Origin: Longimicrobium terrae
GTDB taxonomy: Bacteria > Gemmatimonadota > Gemmatimonadetes > Longimicrobiales > Longimicrobiaceae
Direction: 5' to 3'
DNA length: 64,000 nucleotides
Assembly: GCF_014202995.1 (NCBI RefSeq)
Contig: NZ_JACHIA010000001.1
Location: 496,001 to 560,000 of the forward strand
The notes under the pieces were generated by a model. That model did no database searches and was not told where the DNA came from. It saw only the letters and a program-made list of their open reading frames with translations. Position 1 is the stretch's first letter. Each line of letters opens with the position of its first letter. This document shows, one piece after another, positions 23,954 through 32,715 of this stretch. The translations under genes and the position numbers were made by a program.

Positions 23954-25216
23954 CTAGCGGAAAGCCGCCACCGTGGGTGCGGTCAGGTTGAGCACTCGCG
24001 CGTTGTCTTCGTACAGCGCGGTGCCCATCGCCACGCCGCCATAGGTCTTGAGCGGATTGCTCCAGTACTGGATGCGCGTGCAGTTGCTGCAGTTGTTGCC
24101 GTACGACATCACCGTGCGCCACGTCTTGCTGGCCGGGATGAATCCATGGCCGTAGCTGTACGGCGAGGTGCTGGCGTCCACGTAGCGGTCATGACGCGCG
24201 CCCTGCAGGTGGCCGATCTCGTGCCCGAACGAGTAGTAGCCGGTGATGCAGGTGTAATCCGCCACCGCGAACGCCGACGTGGCGGTCGCGTTGATCGCCG
24301 CGGCCTGCCCGCACGCCTCGCTGTCGTTCACTACCAGCAGCACCACGTCGGCCGCATAGGTGTTGCGCAGGGTGTGCACGTTGTCCATCAGCCCGTCGGC
24401 GGTCAGCGCGAGGGCGTTGGTGTGCTGCGTAAAGCTGCGGCTGGCCTCGTTGTACGTGACCGGGCCGGTGTACACGCGATTGAAGGTGATGTTGATGCCG
24501 CTGTTGACGTACGACTGGTTGGTTTCATCCACGGCCAGCTGAATCAGGCTGGCGATGTTGGGCGCGGCCGCCAGGACCGACGCCGTGTAGACCACCGCCA
24601 CGTTGATGGTGGTGTTGGCCAGCGCGCCGACCGTGCCGCCGCCCGCGGGCACCCGGGCCTGCAGCGCACCGCCGAAATCGTCGCGCAGCGCGCCGCTGGG
24701 ATTGTCGGGGGCGTGCTCCGGCGGCAGGCCGTTCTGGTCGATGCGGGTGACGGAATGCAGGCCGTCGCCCAGCGGCGCCACGCTCCAGGTGGTGCGGTCC
24801 ACCGTGATGGTGCCGGTCACGGCGCCATCCACCATCACCAGCTGCACCCGGCCCACCCCGCCGCGCACGGCGCCCGACCACGACACGTCGCCGGGTGCGC
24901 GCTGAACGAAGTTTTCCCCGTCCGCCACCACGCTGATTCCGGGCGCCACCTGAAAGCGCAGGGCGGACTTGCGGTTCAGCCGCTGGGCGGGGGCGGCCTG
25001 CACCCGCGCCACGTTCACCTGGGCAGAGCTGCCCCGCTCACGAACCACCGACAGGCGGCGCTGCTGAACGCTGTTGAGCGGCGGCGCGGTGACCAGCGTA
25101 AGAAGCTCCTCCTGCACGGGTTCGGTCATGGCGGGCGTGGCGGAAGGGATGGCGTCGCTCTGGCAGGCGGCGGCGCCGAGGGTGGCGGCCAGAACCAACA
25201 GTGATCGTGCTCTCAT
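23954..25216 (-). CDS. Secreted metzincin-type zinc metalloprotease
   Basis: The 420-residue protein has a lipoprotein-type signal (LGAAAC, Cys 18), then a prodomain-like segment to about residue 190. The catalytic domain has H332-E-I-G-H-L-x2-A-R-H342-D, the HExxHxxGxxHD zinc signature of metzincins, and a Met-turn VMSYGNN about 30 residues later. This places it in the M12B-like or reprolysin-like/pappalysin-related metallopeptidases exported by bacteria. The prodomain contains no clear cysteine switch, so how latency is kept is not visible. RBS gggagg precedes the ATG. The gene is a lone - strand unit with an AT-rich upstream region. Confidence 0.88.
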   Translation of the reverse strand: MRARSLLVLAATLGAAACQSDAIPSATPAMTEPVQEELLTLVTAPPLNSVQQRRLSVVRERGSSAQVNVARVQAAPAQRLNRKSALRFQVAPGISVVADGENFVQRAPGDVSWSGAVRGGVGRVQLVMVDGAVTGTITVDRTTWSVAPLGDGLHSVTRIDQNGLPPEHAPDNPSGALRDDFGGALQARVPAGGGTVGALANTTINVAVVYTASVLAAAPNIASLIQLAVDETNQSYVNSGINITFNRVYTGPVTYNEASRSFTQHTNALALTADGLMDNVHTLRNTYAADVVLLVVNDSEACGQAAAINATATSAFAVADYTCITGYYSFGHEIGHLQGARHDRYVDASTSPYSYGHGFIPASKTWRTVMSYGNNCSNCTRIQYWSNPLKTYGGVAMGTALYEDNARVLNLTAPTVAAFR

Positions 25217-25543
25217 GTGGCGTCCTCCCGAACAATGTGGATGAATTGTACTTCGTTTGACGACATATTAAACGGTACCCTCCGGACTTCCAAGAAGAAA
25301 ATTTCAGACTCGCAGATCACGCCACATCGGCACATTTTCCTTGGAAGGAGCAGAATCAGGCGTCCCGATCGATTCTGGATTCGATCACATTGAGCCGTAA
25401 CACCTTAGAACAAATCAGGGCGATCGTGGAGGCTCTGTTTTCGGAAACGGTTGTAGATCCCGGACGGAGTGGTTATGCTCGCGCGCCGTGGCGGAGCGCT
25501 GGTCCTCCGCGGCGCTTCTCCCCCGACCCGGAACCCCGTCGAC
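25217..25543. promoter_or_regulatory. AT-rich intergenic region, candidate promoter for metalloprotease
   Basis: This stretch is much less GC-rich than its surroundings. On the - strand a TACAAT -10-like hexamer (complement at 25245-25250) lies about 30 bases before the protease start, with a gggagg ribosome site. A -35 box is not convincing. On the + strand a short frame from 25390 (start TTG) encodes a plausible helix (RAIVEALFSE) but breaks into non-coding sequence. Confidence 0.4.
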
Positions 25544-25882
25544 GTGAACGTTCTCTTCGTCTGCAGCAGGAACCGGCAGCGCAGCCTGACGGCAGAAAAG
25601 GTGTTTGATGGCGAGAACGGGCACGAGGTGCGGTCGGTGGGCACCGAGCCCGGCGCGCGCATCCGGGTAACCGCCGGGCACATCGGGTGGGCGGACCTGA
25701 TCTTTGTGATGGAGAAGAAGCACCTCCGCCGGCTGGAAGCGAAGTACCGCGACGAACTCGCGGGCCGGCAAGTGGTTACGCTGCACGTCCCCGATGACCA
25801 CGAGTACATGGATGACGCGCTGGTCGAGCGCCTGGCCGCCGCGGTGGCGCCCTACGTCGACTTCGGCGGGATGGACGGATAG
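25544..25882 (+). CDS. Small protein-tyrosine-phosphatase-like protein
   Basis: The 112-residue protein starts at GTG 25544 and opens with the phosphatase loop C7-x5-R13 followed by S (VLFVCSRNRQRS), as in low molecular weight tyrosine phosphatases. The remaining landmarks are AEKVFDGENGHEVRSVG, the IGWADLIFVMEKKHL segment and LHVPDDHEYMDDALV, where an Asp in DD serves as general acid. The size and the xxDLIFVMEKKH pattern match a short LMWPTP-like family also found as standalone proteins. The substrate is unknown. No kinase or sugar-polymer genes flank it. Confidence 0.8.
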   Translation: MNVLFVCSRNRQRSLTAEKVFDGENGHEVRSVGTEPGARIRVTAGHIGWADLIFVMEKKHLRRLEAKYRDELAGRQVVTLHVPDDHEYMDDALVERLAAAVAPYVDFGGMDG

Positions 25883-25968
25883 CTTTGATCCGGATGGTCC
25901 CGCATCCCGGATGGCGACACGCACGGCACAGTTCGCCGCACCTCCCGATCCTCCCCTCCAGAGAGCAG

Positions 25969-26394
25969 ATGCCCGCAAAACCAACCCGCGCCAAGCCCGC
26001 CGCCGCACCCGCGGCGGACGAGGTCGATGCGTTTCTCGCCACGACCGAGCATCCGCACAGGGCGGAGATCGCCGCGCTGCGGGAGATCATTCTCGGCGCG
26101 GACGCGGGGATCACGGACGGCATCAAGTGGAACGCGCCCAGCTACCGCACCGCGGACTGGTTCGCCACCACTCATCTCCGGGCAAAGACGGGCGTTCAGA
26201 TCATCCTGCACTTCGGGGCGAAGAAGCGGGCGGGCTTTGCCCCGCGCGCCCAGATCGCCGATCCGGAGTCGCTGGTGCAGTGGCTGGCGGACGATCGCGG
26301 GGCCGTCACGTTTCGCGACATGGACGACGTCCAGGCGAAGCGATCCGCCTTTGCGGCCCTGATCCGCGAATGGATTCCACACGTGGCCGGGTAG
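25969..26394 (+). CDS. DUF1801 (YdhG-like) protein
   Basis: The 141-residue protein has an Ala/Pro/Lys-rich N-terminus (about 1-20), then VDAFLATTEHPHRAEIAALREIILGADAGITDGIKWNAPSYR, the signature of DUF1801. It ends with FRDMDDVQAKRSAFAALIREWI. The family is a small alpha/beta fold related to YdhG and frataxin-like proteins; roles in iron or copper handling have been suggested for some relatives, but nothing is certain here. The ATG at 25969 is chosen as the family length requires; the frame is open upstream. Confidence 0.82.
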   Translation: MPAKPTRAKPAAAPAADEVDAFLATTEHPHRAEIAALREIILGADAGITDGIKWNAPSYRTADWFATTHLRAKTGVQIILHFGAKKRAGFAPRAQIADPESLVQWLADDRGAVTFRDMDDVQAKRSAFAALIREWIPHVAG

Positions 26395-26470
26395 GCGGGA
26401 TCGGGTTGGCGATCCAACCCGATCCCGCCATCCGCGTCCGTGAAGATTTGCGGATACAGAGTGGCCGCGA

Positions 26471-26893
26471 TCAGGCGGGGGACGGACGCGCGGTGGCCTC
26501 GCGCTGCTCGCGCGTCCACGCCTCGGAAACGGCGAGGCCGGTCGCCACGTCATCCACCACGAGGATCAGCTGGTTGTCGTGGTCGCTGTACAGGACCTCG
26601 ATGTTTACGCCCGCTTCCGCCATCGCGCGGGTGATTCGGCCCAGCTGTCCCGGCTGCTCCTGGTTCAGCCGCTGCACCAGGACCTCACGTACGGCGGTGA
26701 CGCGAATCCCCTCCGCTTCCAGCGCCACGCGCGCTGCCTCTCCGTTGGCGATAAGGAAGTGCGCCACGCCACGCCCGCCGACCACCCACGCGCCGCCGCC
26801 CTCCACGCTGATCCCGGCGCGGCCCAGGGCGTCGCCCATCTCGGCCAGCGCACCCGGCCGGTCATCCAGTTCGATCGTCAGATCCATCATCAT
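26471..26893 (-). CDS. ACT-domain protein (two ACT modules)
   Basis: The 140-residue protein has two ACT repeats: LTIELDDRPGALAEMGDALGRAGISVEGG and VQRLNQEQPGQLGRITRAMAEAGVNIEVLYSDHDNQLILVVDD. ACT domains bind amino acids or related ligands and regulate enzymes; stand-alone tandem ACT proteins are thought to act as regulatory partners. The ligand and target are not visible. An ATG at 26893 is used, one of three adjacent in-frame ATGs (also 26890 and 26887), so the exact start may differ by one or two codons. Confidence 0.85.
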   Translation of the reverse strand: MMMDLTIELDDRPGALAEMGDALGRAGISVEGGGAWVVGGRGVAHFLIANGEAARVALEAEGIRVTAVREVLVQRLNQEQPGQLGRITRAMAEAGVNIEVLYSDHDNQLILVVDDVATGLAVSEAWTREQREATARPSPA

Positions 26894-26929
26894 CGTTCGC
26901 TCGTTCAATGGGTTGTGCCGCGCCGTCGT

Positions 26930-27397
26930 TCAGCGGGTGCGGACCGTGGGCGCGCGCCGGATGGGAAAGGCGCAGGAGTTGGCGATGAAGCACGACGCGT
27001 GCGCCTCGTCGTGTATGCGCAGCGCGAGTTCCACATCGTTCCCGCCATCGATGGTCACCATAGGACGCAGCGTGACCTCCTCGAACCGGCCGCCGCCGGC
27101 ATCCACGCGCATGGTCCCCTGCGCATCATCCTCGTAGCTCGTGACGCGGATGCCCCTGCGCGCGCAGAGCGCGAGGTAGAACAGCATGTGGCAGGCGGAG
27201 ATGGAGGCCAGGAACAGGTCCTCGGGGTTGTGCAGCGCCGCGTCGCCGCGAAAGGCGGGATCAGCCGATCCGCGCAGTTCCGGCTTGCCGCCGATCTCCA
27301 CGTGGTACTCGCGGCCGTAGCCGGTATACCGGGCGGTACCCTCACCCGTGTTGCCCTCCCAGACCACCCGTGCGGCGTAGGCGTGCTCGCTGTTCAT
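26930..27397 (-). CDS. OsmC-family protein
   Basis: The 155-residue protein carries the OsmC features: a YAARVVWEGNTGEGTARY start, LFLASISACHMLFYLALCARRGIRV with the first redox Cys in SACHM, and HASCFIANSCAFPI with the second Cys. OsmC/Ohr proteins use this Cys pair to reduce organic hydroperoxides with thiol donors. A second ATG at 27400 is possible, but 27397 has better ribosome-site spacing. It is divergent from an ArsR-type gene 87 bases away, a pairing that suggests control of peroxide or thiol stress. Confidence 0.85.
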   Translation of the reverse strand: MNSEHAYAARVVWEGNTGEGTARYTGYGREYHVEIGGKPELRGSADPAFRGDAALHNPEDLFLASISACHMLFYLALCARRGIRVTSYEDDAQGTMRVDAGGGRFEEVTLRPMVTIDGGNDVELALRIHDEAHASCFIANSCAFPIRRAPTVRTR

Positions 27398-27483
27398 CAT
27401 CCATCTCCCGTCAGGTAAGGGGCATTGAGACGGGGTGGATGATAAGGGTTGCGCGCCGGCCATGCTTCGCCCATCATCGAAGT

Positions 27484-28161
27484 ATGCCCGACACACCCGA
27501 CATTGCATCCATCGCCGCGCTCGTGGCCGATCCCACGCGCGCCACCATGCTCACCGTGCTGATGGACGGCCGCGCGCACACCGCGACGGAGCTCGCGCTG
27601 GAAGCCGGCGTCACGGCATCCACCGCGAGCAGCCACCTTTCCCGCCTCACGGCCGGGCGGCTGGTGTCCATCGCCAGACAGGGCCGGCACCGCTATTTCC
27701 GCATCCCCGACCCGTCCATCGCCGCCGCCATCGAGGGGTTGATGAACATCGCGCCGCGCGCCGCGCGCACCCGCCCCGGCCCCCGCGACGAGAAGCTGCG
27801 GTTTGCCCGCGTGTGCTACGATCACCTTGCGGGAGAAGCAGGTGTGCGCCTGCTGGACGCGCTGCGGGCGCGCGAAATCATCAGCGGGGCGGATGACGGG
27901 ATGCGGATGACGGAGGGCGGCGCGGAGTGGTGCGACCGCGTGGGCATCGACCGGGCAACGCTGGGCGCGACGCGGCGGAAGGTGTGCCGGTCGTGTCTGG
28001 ATTGGAGTGAACGGCGCACGCACCTGGCCGGATCGCTCGGGGCCGCGATCCTGGACCGCCTTCTGGCGCTGCGGTACGCGCATCGCGAGCGGGACACGCG
28101 AGTCGTAACCTTTTCCGCCGCGGGAGAGACGTTTCTGGACCGGCTCGAGCTCGCGCGGTGA
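27484..28161 (+). CDS. ArsR-type winged-helix regulator with Cys-rich domain
   Basis: The 225-residue protein has a winged helix (IASIAALVADPTRATMLTVLMDGRAHTATELA, about 6-40) that includes recognition helix VTASTASSHLSRL and a wing at HRYFRI. A C-terminal domain contains VCRSCLDWSERRTHLAGSLG, a CxxC-containing segment. This layout matches ArsR proteins known as YczG-like. It is divergently transcribed from the OsmC-family gene, with 86 bases between start codons, so it probably binds there. The Cys pair could sense oxidants or metals, an inference only. Confidence 0.85.
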   Translation: MPDTPDIASIAALVADPTRATMLTVLMDGRAHTATELALEAGVTASTASSHLSRLTAGRLVSIARQGRHRYFRIPDPSIAAAIEGLMNIAPRAARTRPGPRDEKLRFARVCYDHLAGEAGVRLLDALRAREIISGADDGMRMTEGGAEWCDRVGIDRATLGATRRKVCRSCLDWSERRTHLAGSLGAAILDRLLALRYAHRERDTRVVTFSAAGETFLDRLELAR

Positions 28162-28569
28162 TCCGGGCGCCCTCACCCCGCGTGCTGCGCACGTCGACCC
28201 TCTCCCACGAACAGATGTGGGAGAGGGAGCACACCCCAGTTCGGCGCGAAACGAGAGTCTGGTGCGCGTGGGGATCATCCGTCGGCGGTCGAAACCGCTG
28301 CTGGAAATACACGAATCCGCCTGCGCGGACTGGGTCCGCGGCTCGGTCGTAATCCCCCGCGAAGTTGAAATCCCGGCATGTCGCGCGTAGGCGATATGCC
28401 GGGATTATTCGCGCAGGGGGCGGATTCATCCGCTCCCGAGGCCCGCGATACGCGCCGACATCCGCCCTTCGCCTACATCCGCCCGCGCCGCCCTCCTCCC
28501 CCGCTTCCGCCGCACCCCGCCGGCATTTGCGCCTGCCGCCGCTGACCTCCTCTTCCCGCTCCGTTTACC
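28162..28569. other. Intergenic region with repeat and hairpins
   Basis: Besides repeat A at 28169-28239, a second hairpin with arms aatcccggcat (28369-28379) and atgccgggatt (28396-28406) lies in the right part, followed by attcg. A purine/pyrimidine block near 28312-28332 (cgaatccgcctgcgcggact) recurs at about 42200 and 48020. No coding region is seen. Confidence 0.6.
28169..28239 (+). repeat. Intergenic repeat A, copy 1
   Basis: Copy of a roughly 71-base element, with arms ccctctcccac and gtgggagaggg forming an 11-base hairpin around an 8-base loop preceded by a ctcaccccgcgtgctgcgcac block. Near-identical copies occur at 47876-47946 and, inverted, 56375-56445. Confidence 0.85.
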
Positions 28570-30600
28570 TCACCGCGACCGCGCCGCCTCGGACAGACGA
28601 CCGGCCGCGTCGTGAAGTACGCGGATGGGGCGCTCCAGACGCTCCAGGCGAAAGCGCGCATCCGCATCTTCCGGCGGCGCTTCCAGCAGCGGTCCGATCT
28701 CCGGCGGTTCGCGGCCCGCGGTGAGCGCGGCGCTCAGTTCCGAGAGCGCGTCCGCCGCCCGGGTACCAAACGTCGCGGCTTGCGCGCTGGAGTCGTGGGC
28801 CGCCGCGGCGGATGAGGCGGTGACCAGCCGGCGCAGGTACAGGCTGATGGTTTCCGCCGGCTCCAGGTCCGTCCCGCGCCCCGTTTCCAGCCGCGTCCGG
28901 TCCAGCGACGCAGACAGTTCCATCAGCATCAGCCCCGCCGCGCGCCGCCGCGCAGCCACCACCTCTCCCGCCACGCGTGGCCACGCCAGACACGCCAGCA
29001 GGTAGTCGCGCGCGGTCTCCGCCGCGGCGGCCGCGTGCTCCGGAAACCGCCGCCGCTCCGGGGGCGCCCACAGCAGGTGCGCGCCCGCCAGCGCGATTAC
29101 CCCGCCGATGAGCGTGTCGATCACCCGCGTGAACGACAGGTTCCAGAGCCCCGCCTGCATCTCCGCCAGCAGTACGAACGTTGGCGTAATCAGAAAGGTA
29201 TAGGCGAGATAATTGACCGGCAGCATCGCCACCGTGCACACCGCCAGCGCACCCAGGATGCCCACCTGCACGTGCGGATCCGTGGTCAGGTGCGGGATGG
29301 CGATGGCCAGCGTGGCGCCCAGCGCGGTGCCGCCCATTCGCTGCAGCCCCTTTACCAGCGTGGTTCCCCGCTGCGGCTGTAGGGTGATGAGCGCCGTCGC
29401 CGTGACCCAGTAGCCGTGCTCCAGACGCAGCGCGTACGCCACCGCGACCGCCGCCGCGGCCACGATCCCCGCGCGCAGTGCGTGACGCAAAAGGACGGAG
29501 TGCAGCGACAGGTGCCCGCGCAGCGGAGCCAGCCAGCCCTCGGCAGTGGAGGGGCGTGCCGCGACGGCCGCGGGGAGCGGCGGAAGGCGGCCTTCCAGCG
29601 CCTCGTGCGCTGCGTCGGCGAACTCGCGGACGCGCCACGCAAGGCGCAAAAGGTGACGAGCTTCCGGCGCATCATCCCGCAGCGCGGACATGCGCGACGG
29701 CTCGGGATGCGGCACGGCGCCGCGGCCCGTCATCAGCCGCGCGCCGGCCGCGTCAAAGAAGGCGGCCAGGCTCGCCGCCTCATCCGCGGCGGCGTCGCGC
29801 AGGGGGCCCGGGGGCACGTCGCCCACCGCGTCGGCATAGGCGGCAAGGGAGCCCAGCGCCTGGTCGGCGCCGTGCAGGTGCAGCAGAAGCACCTCTTCCT
29901 CCGTCGAGCGGCCGCCGGGGCGGCGGTCGGCGGGAAGGGTGCGCCACGCGGCCTCCAGCGCGGTGCGCACCCCGTCGAAGTGCGCCCGGCCCGTGGCGCC
30001 TTCCGTACCGGCGCGGGCAAGCTCCGCCACCTCCCGCGCCATGGCGCCCAGCGCGTCGTAGCACTGCCCCACCGCACGCTGCGCCGGCCGCAGCCGCCGC
30101 ACGGGCCACAGCAGCAGCCCGATCAGCGCCGCCCATCCCGAACCCGCCAGCAGCCACACAGCCCGCATGAGCGCGGCTTCGGGCGTGGCCGCGGTCGCGA
30201 GCGAGACGGCAAAGGTGACGGAGCTGATGGTGCCCGCGTCCTGCCCGGTTCGCCCCCAGGCCCGGCCCAGGGCCGCGCAGGCGGTCCACACGGCCATCCC
30301 GGCGATGGCGGCAACGGGCGCGTGCCCCAGCAGCGCCGCGGTCGCCGCCGCCAGCGCGGAGGCGAACGAAACCACGGCCAGGTGCCACGCCCGGCCGGAA
30401 TAGCTGCCGTCCTTGTCCACCAGGGCCGCGTTGAAGCCGCCCAGCGCGGCCCACGCCATCCCCGGAATCCCAAAGGCGCGTCCCAGAATCAGCGGCACCA
30501 TGATGGCCGCCGCGGCGCGCAGCCCCGCGCCCCACGCCAGCCGCGCCGGCGCGACGCGAATGATCTCCCGCAACGCGGGATGCAGTCGATCGGTCTTCAT
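28570..30600 (-). CDS. FUSC family membrane protein
   Basis: The 676-residue protein has two sets of membrane helices separated by a soluble region of about 200 residues and followed by a long cytoplasmic tail. The FUSC motif region (ALRAGIVAAAAVAVAYALRLEHGYWVTATALITLQPQRGTT) has the typical EHGYW/Q-R-G-T positions seen in fusaric-acid-resistance and YccS/YhfK proteins. These export aromatic acids or related compounds. ATG 30600 is selected as start; the frame is open further upstream but residues beyond are not membrane-like. A substrate cannot be named from sequence. Confidence 0.82.
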   Translation of the reverse strand: MKTDRLHPALREIIRVAPARLAWGAGLRAAAAIMVPLILGRAFGIPGMAWAALGGFNAALVDKDGSYSGRAWHLAVVSFASALAAATAALLGHAPVAAIAGMAVWTACAALGRAWGRTGQDAGTISSVTFAVSLATAATPEAALMRAVWLLAGSGWAALIGLLLWPVRRLRPAQRAVGQCYDALGAMAREVAELARAGTEGATGRAHFDGVRTALEAAWRTLPADRRPGGRSTEEEVLLLHLHGADQALGSLAAYADAVGDVPPGPLRDAAADEAASLAAFFDAAGARLMTGRGAVPHPEPSRMSALRDDAPEARHLLRLAWRVREFADAAHEALEGRLPPLPAAVAARPSTAEGWLAPLRGHLSLHSVLLRHALRAGIVAAAAVAVAYALRLEHGYWVTATALITLQPQRGTTLVKGLQRMGGTALGATLAIAIPHLTTDPHVQVGILGALAVCTVAMLPVNYLAYTFLITPTFVLLAEMQAGLWNLSFTRVIDTLIGGVIALAGAHLLWAPPERRRFPEHAAAAAETARDYLLACLAWPRVAGEVVAARRRAAGLMLMELSASLDRTRLETGRGTDLEPAETISLYLRRLVTASSAAAAHDSSAQAATFGTRAADALSELSAALTAGREPPEIGPLLEAPPEDADARFRLERLERPIRVLHDAAGRLSEAARSR

Positions 30601-30880
30601 TCCATTCACGGGCTCGGAATCGGCACTCTCTCCTTCGGCGCCATGCAGGGACCGTACGCGCCCGCGCGCGGCGTGCGGCGTTTTCACGGTTGGCGACACG
30701 GACCGCCATCTGGCGCGCGGCCCTGCGCATCGTTACTCATGGTGCCGGATGTTTATCCATCTCCGAGGCCCGGCGCCCTGCCCCGCCACCGGTTGACGCC
30801 AGCGCCGCGCACACCGCTGCGGGGGCAGCGCGGTTCCCTGCCGTCCCACCCACGCTGCACCCTTCCCTTTTCAGACCCAC

Positions 30881-31879
30881 ATGAACCAGTTTCTACTCGT
30901 CGGCGACATCGGCTCCGCGCGGATGGTGCTCGGGCTTGCGTCCACGGACGGCACGACCCTCACCGACCTCCAGGAAACCAGCCTCGCGGACAGCGGCGGC
31001 ACGGCGGTGGAAGAGATCGTCACCGCGTTTCTGCGCGAGATGGGGGTGCGTGTAGCGGGCGCCTGCTTCAGCGTCGCCGGCCCCGTGGTGGACGAGCAGG
31101 TCTGGTTTCCTTCGTCCAAGCGACACGTGGACCAGCGGCGGCTTCGCGAATCGCTGTCGATTCCACGGCTGACGCTGGTGAATGATCTTCAGGCGACCGC
31201 GCGGGCGCTTCCCCACCTTGCCCCCAACCAGTTTGCGACACTGCAGATGGGTGTGGCGGATCCCAACGGTTCGCGCGCCGTCATCTCGGCGGAGGCGGGA
31301 TTGGGACAGGCGATGCTGATTGCCCAGGGCGAGCAGCGGGTCGCGCTGGCGTCGGAGGGCGGGCACGCGGACTTCGCGCCCAACGGCGAACTGCAGGAGG
31401 GACTGCTGGCGTTTCTGCGCGCGGAAACAGGGCACGTAAGCTACGAGCGGGTATGCTCATCCGGCGGCATTCACAACATCTACCGCTTTCTGCGCAGCCG
31501 CGCCGTCGAGCCGGAGCCGTCGTGGCTCGCCCAATCCATTGCCGCCGCCGCTGATCCCGCGGCGGCGATCATCGCGGCGGCGGGCGGGACGGAGCCTTCG
31601 TGCGCGGTATGCAGGCAGGCGCTGGAGGTATTCGCGGCGATTCTGGGCGCGGAATGCGGAAACATGGCGCTGCGCACGCTTCCCACCGCCGGCCTGTTCG
31701 TGGGCGGCGTGCTGCCCCGGCAGATGCTCCCGGTGCTGCGCGGCGGGGCGTTCCTTGCCGCTTTCCGCCACAAGGGCCCGATGTCGGACCTGATCCGCCG
31801 GATTCCCGTCCACGTGATCCTGGAGCAGCACGCCGCCCTCTTCGGCGCCGCCCAGTACGCCCGCGCATCGGTGGCGTAG
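30881..31879 (+). CDS. Glucokinase-family protein with altered phosphate loops
   Basis: The 332-residue protein matches glucokinase of the E. coli Glk family along its length: VGDIGSARMVLGLA (7-20), LVNDLQATARAL with catalytic Asp 102, EGGHADFAPN (159-168) and a YERVCSSGGIHNIYRFL helix. The standard ATP-phosphate motifs are changed: GDxGGTN is replaced by GDIGSAR, and GAGTGLG is replaced by SAEAGLG (136-142). Without these Gly/Thr residues the nucleotide site may be weakened, so catalysis is doubtful. It could be a divergent active kinase, a sugar-responsive regulator or a non-catalytic paralogue. A GC-rich hairpin follows it. Confidence 0.72.
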   Translation: MNQFLLVGDIGSARMVLGLASTDGTTLTDLQETSLADSGGTAVEEIVTAFLREMGVRVAGACFSVAGPVVDEQVWFPSSKRHVDQRRLRESLSIPRLTLVNDLQATARALPHLAPNQFATLQMGVADPNGSRAVISAEAGLGQAMLIAQGEQRVALASEGGHADFAPNGELQEGLLAFLRAETGHVSYERVCSSGGIHNIYRFLRSRAVEPEPSWLAQSIAAAADPAAAIIAAAGGTEPSCAVCRQALEVFAAILGAECGNMALRTLPTAGLFVGGVLPRQMLPVLRGGAFLAAFRHKGPMSDLIRRIPVHVILEQHAALFGAAQYARASVA

Positions 31880-31922
31880 ACACGGCTCGGGCGTGTCCGC
31901 AACGGATTGATCGCGTGTCCTC

Positions 31923-31960
31923 GGGGGCCGGGCGGGTGCATCGCCCGGCCCCCACGCTTT
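31923..31960 (+). terminator. GC-rich hairpin, possible terminator
   Basis: gggggccgggcg (31923-31934) pairs with cgcccggccccc (31942-31953) around a 7-base loop, followed by acgctttg. It lies 44 bases after the glucokinase-like gene. The T-run is short. Confidence 0.5.
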
Positions 31961-32124
31961 GCGCCACGGTCCGCGTCTGGCGCGAGCGCCCGCGCGGGGC
32001 TACTCATCAACCGACGCCCCACTGCCGCGCGGCGTGGTGTCACGGTCCATGCTGGGCTGGACCCGGCCAGCCGCCGCGTCCGCCACCCACGGCCAGGGGC
32101 CGACTCACCGCGACAAGGAAGCGC

Positions 32125-32607
32125 ATGACCGACCATACCGAACCGGACATCATCGTCACCACGGATGCGGGCGGGCCTCCCCGGCGCGGCGCGGCTCACG
32201 AGCGGCTGGAGATGTTCGTGGGATCGTGGGACGCGGCGGGCAGGACGTTCATGCCGTCGGACCTGACAGGGCGGGAAACGTACGAATGGCTGCCCGGCGG
32301 CTTTTTTCTGGTCTACCGCTTCGACCGCAGGTACGGCGAAAGCCCGCACCGCGGGATGGGCGTGTTCCGGGTGGATCCGGCGGACCAGTCGTATTCCGCG
32401 ACGTTCTACGACAACCTGGGCTACGCGCGCGACTACGCCGTCACGGTGGATGGACGGCGCTGGACGCTTACCGGGCCGTGGGAGCGCGCGACGATCGAGT
32501 TTTCCGAGGACGGGCAGCGGCTGGACGAGCACTGGGACCGTTCGGACGATGGCGAGAACTGGCTGCCGCTGTGCGACTTTTCCGCCACGCGCGTGCCTTC
32601 ATCCTGA
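32125..32607 (+). CDS. DUF1579 family protein
   Basis: The 160-residue protein has the DUF1579 layout: HERLEMFVGSWDAAGRTF near the start, an ETYEWLPGGFFLVYRFDRRY strand pair, a MGVFRVDPADQSYSATFYD segment and an ATIEFSEDGQRLDEHWDRSDDG end. This resembles a lipocalin-like beta barrel and may bind a small ligand. The ATG at 32125 with an aaggaag ribosome site fits the family N-terminus. It is a single gene unit. Confidence 0.78.
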   Translation: MTDHTEPDIIVTTDAGGPPRRGAAHERLEMFVGSWDAAGRTFMPSDLTGRETYEWLPGGFFLVYRFDRRYGESPHRGMGVFRVDPADQSYSATFYDNLGYARDYAVTVDGRRWTLTGPWERATIEFSEDGQRLDEHWDRSDDGENWLPLCDFSATRVPSS

Positions 32608-32715
32608 CCGCCATCGGCCCCGCGGACCCGTTCCCGGCGCGAACCCGACGCCGGCAGCGGGTTCTGCCCGCCGGATGATCTCCTTTCCCGCCCCGCACGC
32701 ATCGACAGAACCATC

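Noticed and set aside
23798-25204. Long + strand frame across the metalloprotease
   Set aside because: The - strand gene has signal peptide and zinc motif; the + strand frame has none.
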